Shown here: in pieces, positions 54,436 through 61,913 of the stretch | Layout of the letters: every line of letters starts with the position of its first letter | How positions within the stretch are numbered: the stretch's first letter is position 1 | Source: Chloroflexota bacterium | GTDB taxonomy: Bacteria > Chloroflexota > Anaerolineae > Anaerolineales > UBA4823 | Direction of reading: 5' to 3' | NCBI GenBank assembly: GCA_029265355.1 | Contig: JAJUJL010000008.1 | Location: 1 to 64,000 of the forward strand | Length of the DNA: 64,000 nt | The notes under the pieces: model-generated | What the model was told of the DNA's origin: nothing | Databases searched by the model: none | Seen by the model: the letters and a program-made list of their open reading frames with translations, nothing else | Program-made: the position numbers and the translations under genes

Positions 54436-54846
54436 ATGAAAAATTATCAAATCCAAACCCAAATGTACAAAGCGCTGATGCACCCCACCCGCCTGGCCAT
54501 CCTGGATATTCTTCGAGACGGTGAACAGTGTGTGTGTCACATGGAAGCGGTTTTCGGACTGCGCCAGGCGCATATCTCGCAGCACCTGATGGTGCTGCGC
54601 GACGCCGGGCTGGTTTCTGACCGCCGCGAGGGCTGGAACATCTTCTACCGGGTGAGCAAACCCGAGATCTACGAGGTCATTGATGCCATGAACAGCTTTT
54701 GTGGCGATACTACTGGTAGCACGGTCTCTACTAAACCAGAGGCAAGCGCGAAAGCCTGCCTCTGCCCAAAATGCAGCGCAGGTACATCCCCATCGGGCGA
54801 ACAACCGGGTCTGCTATCGATGGATATCATCCAAACCAGCAACTAA
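54436..54846 (+). CDS. ArsR-family repressor, likely owner of the ATTCG-N6-CGAAT box
   Basis: 136 residues: a winged helix (HPTRLAILDILRDG, then RQAHISQHLMVLRDAGLV) with an alpha-3 Cys pair (QCVCHM, C32 and C34) typical of metalloid sensing, and a Cys-rich C-terminal tail (ACLCPKCSAG). The inducer could be As(III)/Sb(III) or a reactive sulfur species. Its own promoter carries the palindrome found at five other promoters in the window. Confidence 0.85.
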   Translation: MKNYQIQTQMYKALMHPTRLAILDILRDGEQCVCHMEAVFGLRQAHISQHLMVLRDAGLVSDRREGWNIFYRVSKPEIYEVIDAMNSFCGDTTGSTVSTKPEASAKACLCPKCSAGTSPSGEQPGLLSMDIIQTSN

Positions 54847-54896
54847 CAAACCCACAACCCCAGGCAGCCCAGCCGCCTATTGTTTTGCGAAATAAT

Positions 54897-54912
54897 ATTC
54901 GATAAAACGAAT
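54897..54912 (+). promoter_or_regulatory. ArsR-type box before the TSUP gene
   Basis: ATTCG-ATAAAA-CGAAT lies 19 bases before the start codon at 54931. An AATAAT directly ahead may be the -10; no good -35 was found. This is a second operator within 500 bases of the regulator gene. Confidence 0.7.
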
Positions 54913-54930
54913 TTTATAGACTGCATACAC

Positions 54931-55686
54931 ATGACAATATCCACCTACTTGATCAGCGCGGTGCTGGTTTTTAGCTTCTCAGGATTGTTAGCAATGTCGG
55001 GCCTGGGCGCTGCATTTTTGTTCGTACCGCTGTTTTACTACCTGGGTGTGCCTTTGGCCGAAGCCACCCCGAGCGCCTTGTTGCTGAACGTGGTCAGTTT
55101 ATTTTTTGCGGGAATCAACTACTGGCGCGGCAAACTGGTCAACTGGCGTGTGGGTTTACCCATACTGGTCACCGCGGTTATTCTCTCACCGCTGGGAGCG
55201 CGCCTCACACCCCACGTAGACAAGAAAATCCTGCTGAGTTTATTCGCTGCCTTTCTCATTTTCGCTGGTTTTATGATGCTGTTTTATCGGGGTAAACAGC
55301 ACTCCACAGCCATCAGCCGCAACCTGGAAATCAGCGCTGGCGCTGGAGTTGGCTCACTCGCGGGCTTTCTAGGTGGCCTGCTCGGGGTGGGTGGTGGAAA
55401 TTTCATCCTGCCCGTTCTCAATTGGGTCGGTTTGGACCCCAAGGTAGCCGCCGGGACAACCGCTGTGGTGGTCGTTTTCTCATCCCTATCAGGATTTCTC
55501 GGGCATGTCACGCTGGGAGGCCTGGATCCGCTGTTCATCGGCGTCACCGCTGTGATGGCTGCTGCAGGCTCGATCATCGGCTCGCAGTTGATGAAAACAA
55601 AAATATCCAGCGCTCAACTCAAGAAAATCATTGGCGTTGTACTGTGGCTGATCGCCATAAAGATGGTCTACGATTTAGTCAAATGA
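54931..55686 (+). CDS. TSUP (TauE/SafE-type) membrane exporter
   Basis: 251 residues with seven to eight membrane segments and the TSUP repeats (PLAEATPSALLLNVVSLFFAG and GLLGVGGGNFILPVL). The family moves sulfite, sulfoacetate and related sulfur compounds. ATG 54931 is preferred because the longer frame runs through the operator. The FmdE gene follows after 12 bases, so both are under the ArsR-type box. Confidence 0.87.
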   Translation: MTISTYLISAVLVFSFSGLLAMSGLGAAFLFVPLFYYLGVPLAEATPSALLLNVVSLFFAGINYWRGKLVNWRVGLPILVTAVILSPLGARLTPHVDKKILLSLFAAFLIFAGFMMLFYRGKQHSTAISRNLEISAGAGVGSLAGFLGGLLGVGGGNFILPVLNWVGLDPKVAAGTTAVVVVFSSLSGFLGHVTLGGLDPLFIGVTAVMAAAGSIIGSQLMKTKISSAQLKKIIGVVLWLIAIKMVYDLVK

Positions 55687-55698
55687 TGAGGAGTTGAT

Positions 55699-56301
55699 AT
55701 GGACGACAAACAGATTCTATTGGACGCATTGAAATTTCACGGTCACCGCTGCTGGGCCAGCGTCGCCGGTGTGCGCGCCGGCCTGGCGGCGCTGCGAACG
55801 CTGGGAGTGAAACGGTCCGGCGGTACGCAACTGCATGCCATCATTGAGATCGGCGAGGAGCATGGTGGAATGTGCTTTGGCGATGGCGTGCAATACGCCA
55901 CGGGATGCACTTTTGGCAAAGGCAACATCCAAAAACAGCCTCTGGGCAAACTGGCGGTCACCGTCATCGACAAGGCCAGCGACCGAGCCGTGCGCGTTTC
56001 GTACAAGCCGACACTACAAAAGCAAATTGCCGAGTCGACGTTCATGCAGCAGCGCGCCGCTGGTATCTCGCCAGACGAGATTGCGGAAGCCGATCAGATG
56101 GAGCTGGTGAACCTGGTATGGGATGCGCCTGAAAGCGACGTGCTTACTGTCGGTGCAGTCTTCGATTATCCCAAGAACTGGATTCCGGAAGTGCTAGGTT
56201 TCAGGAAGTGCGATGCCTGCGGGGAGCTGGTAGCGCATGCTTACCTGCGCGCCGTGGGCGCGCAACTGGTGTGTATCCCGTGCTCTGGATACGATCGATA
56301 A
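55699..56301 (+). CDS. FmdE-domain protein with C-terminal zinc ribbon (paralogue)
   Basis: 200 residues. The FmdE domain has KFHGHRCWASVAGVRAG, GGMCFGDGVQYATGCTFGKGN and a Lys/Gly-rich stretch; the C-terminal CDACGEL...CIPC is a zinc ribbon. GGAG precedes ATG 55699. It is closer to canonical FmdE at the GCTFGKGN motif than the copy at 41,274. Its operon with a TSUP exporter hints at sulfur or metal handling rather than C1 metabolism. Confidence 0.85.
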   Translation: MDDKQILLDALKFHGHRCWASVAGVRAGLAALRTLGVKRSGGTQLHAIIEIGEEHGGMCFGDGVQYATGCTFGKGNIQKQPLGKLAVTVIDKASDRAVRVSYKPTLQKQIAESTFMQQRAAGISPDEIAEADQMELVNLVWDAPESDVLTVGAVFDYPKNWIPEVLGFRKCDACGELVAHAYLRAVGAQLVCIPCSGYDR

Positions 56302-56388
56302 CATAACCTGAAAATTTACAGGCTTGATCAGCATCTATCGCAATTACTGCGCCGTAACAACAAAGCCCGAGGACTCGCCCGGTCGAAA

Positions 56389-56452
56389 TGTGATTTAAAT
56401 CACAATTGACTCCGGCGCGATTAATGATTAAACTGCATTCGGAGAATCGAAT
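56389..56452 (+). promoter_or_regulatory. Dual-control promoter of the 56,515 lipoprotein
   Basis: A perfect Crp/Fnr-type palindrome (TGTGA-TTTAAA-TCACA, 56389-56404), -35 TTGACT (56406-56411), -10 TTAAAC (56428-56433) and the ArsR-type box (ATTCG-GAGAAT-CGAAT, 56437-56452). A further half-site ATTCG lies at 56459. The gap 56,302-56,388 contains nothing recognisable. Confidence 0.75.
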
Positions 56453-56514
56453 ATACCATATTCGGTAAATAACTCATCGGGGTTTCCTGCAAAAAGAAGA
56501 AGGAGCTATAAACG

Positions 56515-57039
56515 ATGACGCCAAAATTCTCTCTGGGAGTGTTGATGCTTTGCCTGAGTCTCATACTGGCGGGATGTAACGGGGCTGTGATTCAAGTCCA
56601 TGCTGCCCAGGCGGTTGTTGGCGAGAGCGCAATGAGTAAAAAATCCGTCGAGATTTACAATTGTGATCAGCAAACCGACCTGCACCGCCCCTTATCAGAA
56701 GAAGCTCAGGTTACCTGTACGCTGACGATCTCAGACATTGCCACATCCACCAGCACCAGCGACACCCTGGAATTATCCGATGAGTTAAAAGCGGAACTGA
56801 CCGCTCGAATCGAAAGCGCCTATCGGAAGCACGTTGATGAAGCAAAAAAACAAGTGGAAGCAGTAGATTTGTTCGTCCCCGTCGGGAAAATCCGCATGTA
56901 CGACATATTCTGGAGGCAAGAGACGTATAGCTCGACTGTCTCTTTCAAAGCCGACAGTGACACATACACCGCGGCATACACCTACACGGTGAACATTCCG
57001 GATGCCGTGGTGAACACGGAGATCTCCTGCACCGGTTGA
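56515..57039 (+). CDS. Lipoprotein of unknown function
   Basis: 174 residues with a lipoprotein signal (LILAGC, Cys 20). The mature part is polar and beta-rich with four Cys, one near each end of the domain (EIYNCDQ, VTCTLTI, EISCTG), which may form a disulfide. No family recognised. It is alone between the TSUP/FmdE operon and the permease operon, but its promoter has both the Crp/Fnr-type and ArsR-type sites, so it belongs to the same regulon. Confidence 0.75.
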   Translation: MTPKFSLGVLMLCLSLILAGCNGAVIQVHAAQAVVGESAMSKKSVEIYNCDQQTDLHRPLSEEAQVTCTLTISDIATSTSTSDTLELSDELKAELTARIESAYRKHVDEAKKQVEAVDLFVPVGKIRMYDIFWRQETYSSTVSFKADSDTYTAAYTYTVNIPDAVVNTEISCTG

Positions 57040-57106
57040 AAGCGCTGACCAGTCATCTGCCGTGTGCAGATACCTACCCCCAACCGAACTAAGATCAGCG
57101 AGGCAA

Positions 57107-57170
57107 AGTGACAAATGTCACGATTGACAATCGAGGTGATGTTAAGTAGAATATATTCGACAAATCGAAT
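57107..57170 (+). promoter_or_regulatory. Dual-control promoter of the permease operon
   Basis: A Crp/Fnr-type site (AGTGA-N6-TCACG, 57107-57122), a consensus -35 TTGACA (57124-57129), 17 bases, -10 TAGAAT (57147-57152), and ATTCG-ACAAAT-CGAAT (57155-57170). This is the most complete promoter of the set. Confidence 0.8.
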
Positions 57171-57198
57171 ATGTTGACAGACAAAGAATGAGGAAAGT

Positions 57199-58680
57199 AT
57201 GGATTTCACCGCACTTCTCACCAAACTGATTCAAGGCGGCCTGGGTAACCTGGCTGCATACTTAGCCGCGCATGTGTTACTCTGCCTTGTGCCAGCCTTT
57301 TATATTGCCGGGGCAATGACGGCTCTCATCCCCAAGGAATCAGTAACGCGCTTCCTGGGACGCAATGCCCCCAAGTATGTATCTTATCCCGCGGCAGCGC
57401 TGGCAGGCTCAGTGCTGGCGGTTTGCTCCTGCACCATCGTACCGCTCTTTGCGGGTATTTATAAAAAGGGAGCGGGGCTTGGCCCGGCAATCACCTTTCT
57501 GTTCTTTGCGCCGGCGGCCAACATCCTGGCGCTGGTGTACACCGGCGGCGTGATCGGAGCGGACCTGGCCTTTGCACGCCTGTTCCTCTCCCTGGTCTTT
57601 GGCATCGGCATTGGCTTGATCATGGCATTAATCTTCCACCGTTCAGACCTGGCTCATGACAAAGCCACGGATGCAATGTTCGCCGGTCAGCGCCAGAAGG
57701 GCATGCGCCGCGCTGCCCTGGCATTCCTGCTGATCCTGGTGGCGCTCTTGCTCTCAGGCACGCTCAAAATCGGGTTGCTGACCAATTCCTACGCCCAGGT
57801 GACGGTACCCATTGCGGGCCTGGATCGCTTCCAGGACTTTCTCTACCAACTTGTGCCCTTTGATCCAGCCAAAGGCGAGGAAGGCGTGACCGCACAAGGC
57901 GCAATCCTCATCGGCCTGTTGGCGCTGATCGGCTTCAGCTCCTGGAAGGGCATGGAAAACATACACGAAGGTTTCAATCACTGGACATGGATCGCCCTGG
58001 GCCTGGTCGGGTTGACCCTGCTGACCGCGGCGCTGGGCATGACGCCGCATGTTGACGGGCTGGATATCGCCTTCACTGGAAAATTCTTCGGCGTATTGCT
58101 GGCGCTTGGATTGCTGACCTGGCTCTTGCGGCGGCGATTGAGTGAAGACGAGCAGCGCGATTTCCTGTGGGAGTCGTGGCGCTTTGTCAAGCAAATCTTC
58201 CCGCTGTTGGTTGTGGGCGTCTTCACCGTGGGTGTGATCCGCGTGCTCATCCGCCCAGAGTGGATCGAGGCCCTGGCGGGTGAAAATACTTTGCTGGGCA
58301 ACCTGGCTGGTGTGGTCTTCGGTGTTTTCATGTATTTCCCCACACTGGTGGAGGTGCCCATCGCCAATATGTTCCTCAGCCTGGGCATGCACCGAGGGCC
58401 ACTGCTGGCCTACCTGATGGCAGACCCCGAATTGAGCTTGCAGAGCATCTTGATCACCGCCACCATCATTGGGCGATTGAAAGCCTGGGTGTACGTGTTT
58501 TGGGTAGCGCTGTTCAGCACATTGGCTGGCCTGATCTACGGCGCGTGGATCGACGGCACCGGCATCGGAGTGATTGTCCTGTACCTGGCAGCATTCCTGG
58601 CAGTGCTTGCCGCCACGCTGTGGCTGGTGAGCCGGCGCAGCCAGGTAAAAGTGGTCCCACACGGAGCCACGACTGATTGA
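57199..58680 (+). CDS. UPF0718/ArsP-type permease
   Basis: 493 residues with ten or more membrane segments. The family core is CSCTIVPLFAGIYKKGAGLGPAITF followed by APAANILAL. A second similar block lies late (YFPTLVEVPIANMFLSLGMHRGP). The family (DUF318) includes ArsP, which exports trivalent organoarsenicals, and many uncharacterised permeases coded with ArsR and small disulfide proteins, as here. The Cys pair CSC in the first block suits a thiophilic cargo. First gene of a ten-gene run. Confidence 0.85.
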   Translation: MDFTALLTKLIQGGLGNLAAYLAAHVLLCLVPAFYIAGAMTALIPKESVTRFLGRNAPKYVSYPAAALAGSVLAVCSCTIVPLFAGIYKKGAGLGPAITFLFFAPAANILALVYTGGVIGADLAFARLFLSLVFGIGIGLIMALIFHRSDLAHDKATDAMFAGQRQKGMRRAALAFLLILVALLLSGTLKIGLLTNSYAQVTVPIAGLDRFQDFLYQLVPFDPAKGEEGVTAQGAILIGLLALIGFSSWKGMENIHEGFNHWTWIALGLVGLTLLTAALGMTPHVDGLDIAFTGKFFGVLLALGLLTWLLRRRLSEDEQRDFLWESWRFVKQIFPLLVVGVFTVGVIRVLIRPEWIEALAGENTLLGNLAGVVFGVFMYFPTLVEVPIANMFLSLGMHRGPLLAYLMADPELSLQSILITATIIGRLKAWVYVFWVALFSTLAGLIYGAWIDGTGIGVIVLYLAAFLAVLAATLWLVSRRSQVKVVPHGATTD

Positions 58681-58736
58681 GCAATAACAGGCTGGTAATG
58701 CCTGCAATACTGTCCAACATCTCATGGAGGTTTAAC

Positions 58737-58982
58737 ATGCTAAGCATCAAAGTTCTGGGACCGGGTTGCCCAAATTGTAAGAAGGTGGAGATGATCTCCC
58801 GCCAGGCGCTGGAGGCCATCGGCGCGCAAGCGGAATTCACGAAAGTCACCGATTACAACCAAATCATGCAATACGACATCCTTTCCACTCCTGGGCTGGT
58901 CATCAATGAAAAGGTGGTTTCCTCCGGGCGCATCCCCACGCAGGCGGAGGTCATCACCTGGATAGCTGATGCACTTTCATAA
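58737..58982 (+). CDS. Redox-active disulfide (TM0996-type) thioredoxin-fold protein
   Basis: 81 residues, with IKVLGPGCPNCKK at the N-terminus (CxxC), a cis-Pro in STPGLVINEKV and SGRIP near the end. GGAGG precedes ATG 58737. It is paired with the permease upstream, the usual neighbourhood of this family; a role in handing thiols or a thiol-bound metalloid to the permease is an inference. Confidence 0.9.
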   Translation: MLSIKVLGPGCPNCKKVEMISRQALEAIGAQAEFTKVTDYNQIMQYDILSTPGLVINEKVVSSGRIPTQAEVITWIADALS

Positions 58983-58995
58983 TTAATCCACCGTC

Positions 58996-59033
58996 GGAGA
59001 GGCAGATTATTTTTAAAAATAATCTGCCTCTCC
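58996..59033 (+). repeat. Perfect 38-base palindrome
   Basis: GGAGAGGCAGATTATTTTT (58996-59014) is followed directly by its exact complement (59015-59033), ending three bases before the next start codon. As RNA it forms a very stable hairpin; as DNA it could extrude or bind a dimeric protein. It may be a processing or attenuation site inside the operon. Confidence 0.8.
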
Positions 59034-59036
59034 GGG

Positions 59037-59801
59037 ATGCTTCCAATGTTATATGCGATCATCACCTTGCTTTTATTCGGGCTCTCCTTCATTGCTGGCA
59101 TGATGGGCTTGGGCGTCGCCTTCATCGCCACGCCCGTTTTGGGGCTGTTTGATTTTGAGCTCAAGCACGTTATCATGCCCTGGTCTCTATGGCTGAATGG
59201 CTTGACAGCCATCTCTGGCGCAATCGCTTTTGCGCGCGCAAAAATGGTGGACTGGCGCACGGCTATCCCCTTGCTGATCATCACCACTCTGGTAGCCCCG
59301 ATCGGTGTATGGTTGTTACAGTACATACCCACAACCACGCTGTGGTGGATGTACGTGGGCCTGCTCTTATTCCTCGCTTACCGCATGGCATTCCCTCCCA
59401 AGCAAGATGACAGCAAAGCTGTTACCATCACAGATGCCACCCGGATCAAAGGTGGGGTTTTCAGCGCATTGATTGGCGTCCTGGCCGGATTGCTCGGCGT
59501 TGGCCCCGGTTTCCTGATGATGCCTACCCTCGTGCTGCTGGGCTATACCGCCCGGCTGGCAGCCGCCACCAACAGTGTCATCGTCACACTGCCCTCATTT
59601 TCTGCATTTATCACGCACCTGTCGGATGCTCAATTCGACTGGTTAATGCTGATCCTCACCTCGATCTCGGCGATTATCGGGGCGCAGCTTGGGGCGCGTT
59701 TTATGGCAAAGCGCGTCAAGTCGCTGACCTTAACTCGCTTATTTGCATTCGCCCTGGTACTGCTGGCAATTCAAAGAGCGTACATTTTGTTAAGTGGTTG
59801 A
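59037..59801 (+). CDS. TSUP-family membrane protein
   Basis: 254 residues with about eight membrane segments and the TSUP repeats (GMMGLGVAFIATPVLGLF and AGLLGVGPGFLMMPTLVLLG). The family exports sulfite-type or organosulfur compounds. The start at ATG 59037 lies directly behind the 38-base palindrome and has no clear ribosome site, so translation is probably influenced by that structure. Second TSUP gene of the window. Confidence 0.85.
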   Translation: MLPMLYAIITLLLFGLSFIAGMMGLGVAFIATPVLGLFDFELKHVIMPWSLWLNGLTAISGAIAFARAKMVDWRTAIPLLIITTLVAPIGVWLLQYIPTTTLWWMYVGLLLFLAYRMAFPPKQDDSKAVTITDATRIKGGVFSALIGVLAGLLGVGPGFLMMPTLVLLGYTARLAAATNSVIVTLPSFSAFITHLSDAQFDWLMLILTSISAIIGAQLGARFMAKRVKSLTLTRLFAFALVLLAIQRAYILLSG

Positions 59802-59802
59802 G

Positions 59803-60324
59803 ATGCAAGCCATACACAGCCAAATACTCGCCGTCATTGGCGCTGGAAACATTGGACGCATTCTGATCAAGCGCTTATTGGCCAGCGGCGTATCATCGCA
59901 ACACATGCTGGTGGTGGATGCAGACGAGGCGCGCGCCCAATCAGCCGCCTTAGAATTCGGCGTCAAGCCTGCCGCGCTGGGCGAAGCGGAGGTTTCGAAC
60001 GCTGACGTCATCCTCATCTGCGTACCTCCCAAAACAGTGCTCGAGACGCTGCAATACCTGGCGCCGCGCTGGCACCCTGGGCAGTTGGTAATCTCTTGTG
60101 CAGCCGCTATCCCGCTCGAACGGCTGGAGAAGCTGCTCCCAAGGGGTGTGGCGGTAATCCGTGTGATGCCCAACGCCCCCTCCCTGGTTGGGCGCGGCAT
60201 GAACCCTGTCGCATTTGGCAGCCAGGTAAGTGAGCCGGGGCGCGCCCTGGCATTGGAATTGCTGAAATGCCTGGGTGAAACGATCGAAGTGCGCGATGAA
60301 CAAGAGAAGTTGATGCACGCCTGA
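59803..60324 (+). CDS. Pyrroline-5-carboxylate reductase-like NAD(P) domain protein
   Basis: 173 residues: a Rossmann fold (LAVIGAGNIGRILIKRLL) and the following ProC/F420-oxidoreductase-like blocks (ADVILICVPPKTVLETL, VIRVMPNAPSLVGRGM). Full ProC proteins are about 270 residues with a C-terminal helical dimerisation domain, which is missing here. It begins two bases after the TSUP stop. It may be a cut-down redox enzyme or a nucleotide-binding regulatory protein; true proline synthesis is unlikely in this operon. Confidence 0.75.
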   Translation: MQAIHSQILAVIGAGNIGRILIKRLLASGVSSQHMLVVDADEARAQSAALEFGVKPAALGEAEVSNADVILICVPPKTVLETLQYLAPRWHPGQLVISCAAAIPLERLEKLLPRGVAVIRVMPNAPSLVGRGMNPVAFGSQVSEPGRALALELLKCLGETIEVRDEQEKLMHA

Positions 60325-60347
60325 AAGTGGGAATGATGGAGGAAGCC

Positions 60348-60605
60348 ATGAAAATTAAGATATTGGGCACCGGCTGCTACAACTGCATCAAACTGGAAAC
60401 CCTGATACACGATGTGCTCACAGAGCTAAACAAAAGCGATATTCCGATCATTCGTATCGATGATGAACATATCATTCGGAAATATATGCCCATCGACCAG
60501 CTTCCCGGATTAGTCATCAATGAAACGCTTGTTTGCACCCTGGATTTACCAGATCGAGATACGCTGAAAGCATGGCTTCAAAATTCCGGGATAGAGTCAG
60601 CATAA
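60348..60605 (+). CDS. Redox-active disulfide (TM0996-type) thioredoxin-fold protein
   Basis: 85 residues with IKILGTGCYNCIKLE (CxxC) at the N-terminus and a cis-Pro in LPGLVINETL. GGAGG precedes ATG 60348. Third member of its family in the window and second in this operon. Confidence 0.88.
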   Translation: MKIKILGTGCYNCIKLETLIHDVLTELNKSDIPIIRIDDEHIIRKYMPIDQLPGLVINETLVCTLDLPDRDTLKAWLQNSGIESA

Positions 60606-60733
60606 AACATTATCAAACCCTGGCTGAATGTTCGATTGCCACTCTGCCAGGCCAGGTGCATTTCTTTACAGTGGTAGCGGATGGACGGCTTTCGAGCATC
60701 GTCGATTGGCCAATCTTTATCCCACAAAAGTGA
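60572..60733 (+). CDS. Possible 53-residue protein
   Basis: A frame beginning MASKFRDRVSIKHYQTL overlaps the end of the thioredoxin-fold gene by 34 bases and ends seven bases before the next start. It has no clear ribosome site and no family that I recognise. It would fill the only sizeable gap in this operon, but it may be chance. Confidence 0.25.
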   Translation: MASKFRDRVSIKHYQTLAECSIATLPGQVHFFTVVADGRLSSIVDWPIFIPQK

Positions 60734-60740
60734 GCACAAA

Positions 60741-61913
60741 ATGCAGCGGAAAATTTGGCGCATAAACTCTTTCCTGGTCACAACCATCAGCTTGATCCTC
60801 ATGGCCTTCTCTCTAACGGCGTACTCCAATTCCCCAGCATCGCCTTCGCTCGATTCTCGCAAACGGTGGCCTGTTTCGATGAGCTCCGAAATCCTGGCCC
60901 AAGCCGCATCTCGCCAATTGCAAAGCACGCCGCAGACCCTGACAGGCCAGCCCGTGGTGCGGGCGATCATGTTCTGGATGAACGGCTGCCCACACTGCCA
61001 CGAAGTTCTGGAGAACGTCCTGCCGCCCCTGCAGGAGAAATACGGTGCGCAGCTCGAAATCAGGCTGATCGAAGTGGTCAATACCGAGGATGTCCGGTAC
61101 CTGCACGCCGTGGCAAAGACCTTTGGTATTCCCATTGACCGGGCCAATGTGCCGTTCCTGATCATCGGCGATCATGTGTTGATCGGCTCGCAGCAAATTC
61201 CAGATGAATTACCCGGATTGATCGAAGATTTCCTGGCGCAGGGCGGTGTGGATTGGCCCGCAATACCCGATAGATCCATCGTAGCTGATACACCTGAAAA
61301 AGAGGCTCCACCAGAAACACATGCGGATGGTTATGCGATTGCCATTGCCACGCTTGCCTTGATGGCAGCGGCGCTGATCTACAGCGCGGCAGCCTTCGCG
61401 CTGGGCAAGGCTCCATCGCTGCCAGGCTGGGCAGATTGGCTCTTTCCCGTTCTTGTGTTGATAGGCCTAGTTGTAGCAGGCTACCTCTCGTATGTGGAGA
61501 TCCTGATGGTCGATGCAGCCTGCGGGCCGGTTGGCGACTGCAACACGGTGCAAGGTAGCCCCTACGCTCGCTTGTTTGGTTTTCTGCCAGTGGGCGTGAT
61601 GGGCGTGACCGGCTACATCGCTATCCTGGCAGCCTGGATGATCAAGCGTTGGGCTTCGGGCCACAAGGTTACCCTGGCTGCCCTGGCTGTATTTGCCCTG
61701 ACGTTTATCGGGGTCGTGTTCTCTTTATATCTGACTTACCTGGAGCCATTTGTGATCAAAGCGGTGTGCATGTGGTGTATCAGCTCGGCTGTGATCATGA
61801 CGCTCCTGCTAGTGTTGAGTTTGCCGGCAGCGATCGATTCGCTTGACACGCTGAGGCTGCGGCGCCAGACAGCCCGACCAGGCCGGAGATATTATGCCCA
61901 GAAAAAAAAGTAG
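60741..61913 (+). CDS. VKOR-family disulfide-forming protein with thioredoxin domain
   Basis: 390 residues. After an N-terminal signal anchor comes a thioredoxin-like domain with NGCPHCHE (C83, C86) and a cis-Pro in NVPFLIIGD. A VKOR domain of four to five membrane helices follows (loop cysteines CGPVGDCNTVQGSPYA and redox CMWC). Bacterial VKOR proteins pass electrons from folding proteins to quinone and act like DsbB; here the thioredoxin partner precedes the membrane domain. It would form disulfides on exported proteins. Overlaps the next gene by 20 bases. Confidence 0.9.
   Translation: MQRKIWRINSFLVTTISLILMAFSLTAYSNSPASPSLDSRKRWPVSMSSEILAQAASRQLQSTPQTLTGQPVVRAIMFWMNGCPHCHEVLENVLPPLQEKYGAQLEIRLIEVVNTEDVRYLHAVAKTFGIPIDRANVPFLIIGDHVLIGSQQIPDELPGLIEDFLAQGGVDWPAIPDRSIVADTPEKEAPPETHADGYAIAIATLALMAAALIYSAAAFALGKAPSLPGWADWLFPVLVLIGLVVAGYLSYVEILMVDAACGPVGDCNTVQGSPYARLFGFLPVGVMGVTGYIAILAAWMIKRWASGHKVTLAALAVFALTFIGVVFSLYLTYLEPFVIKAVCMWCISSAVIMTLLLVLSLPAAIDSLDTLRLRRQTARPGRRYYAQKKK

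Noticed and set aside
56459-56474. A seventh ATTCG-N6-CGAAT box at 56459.
   Set aside because: Only the left half (ATTCG) is present; the right half reads AACTC, so it is at most a half-site.
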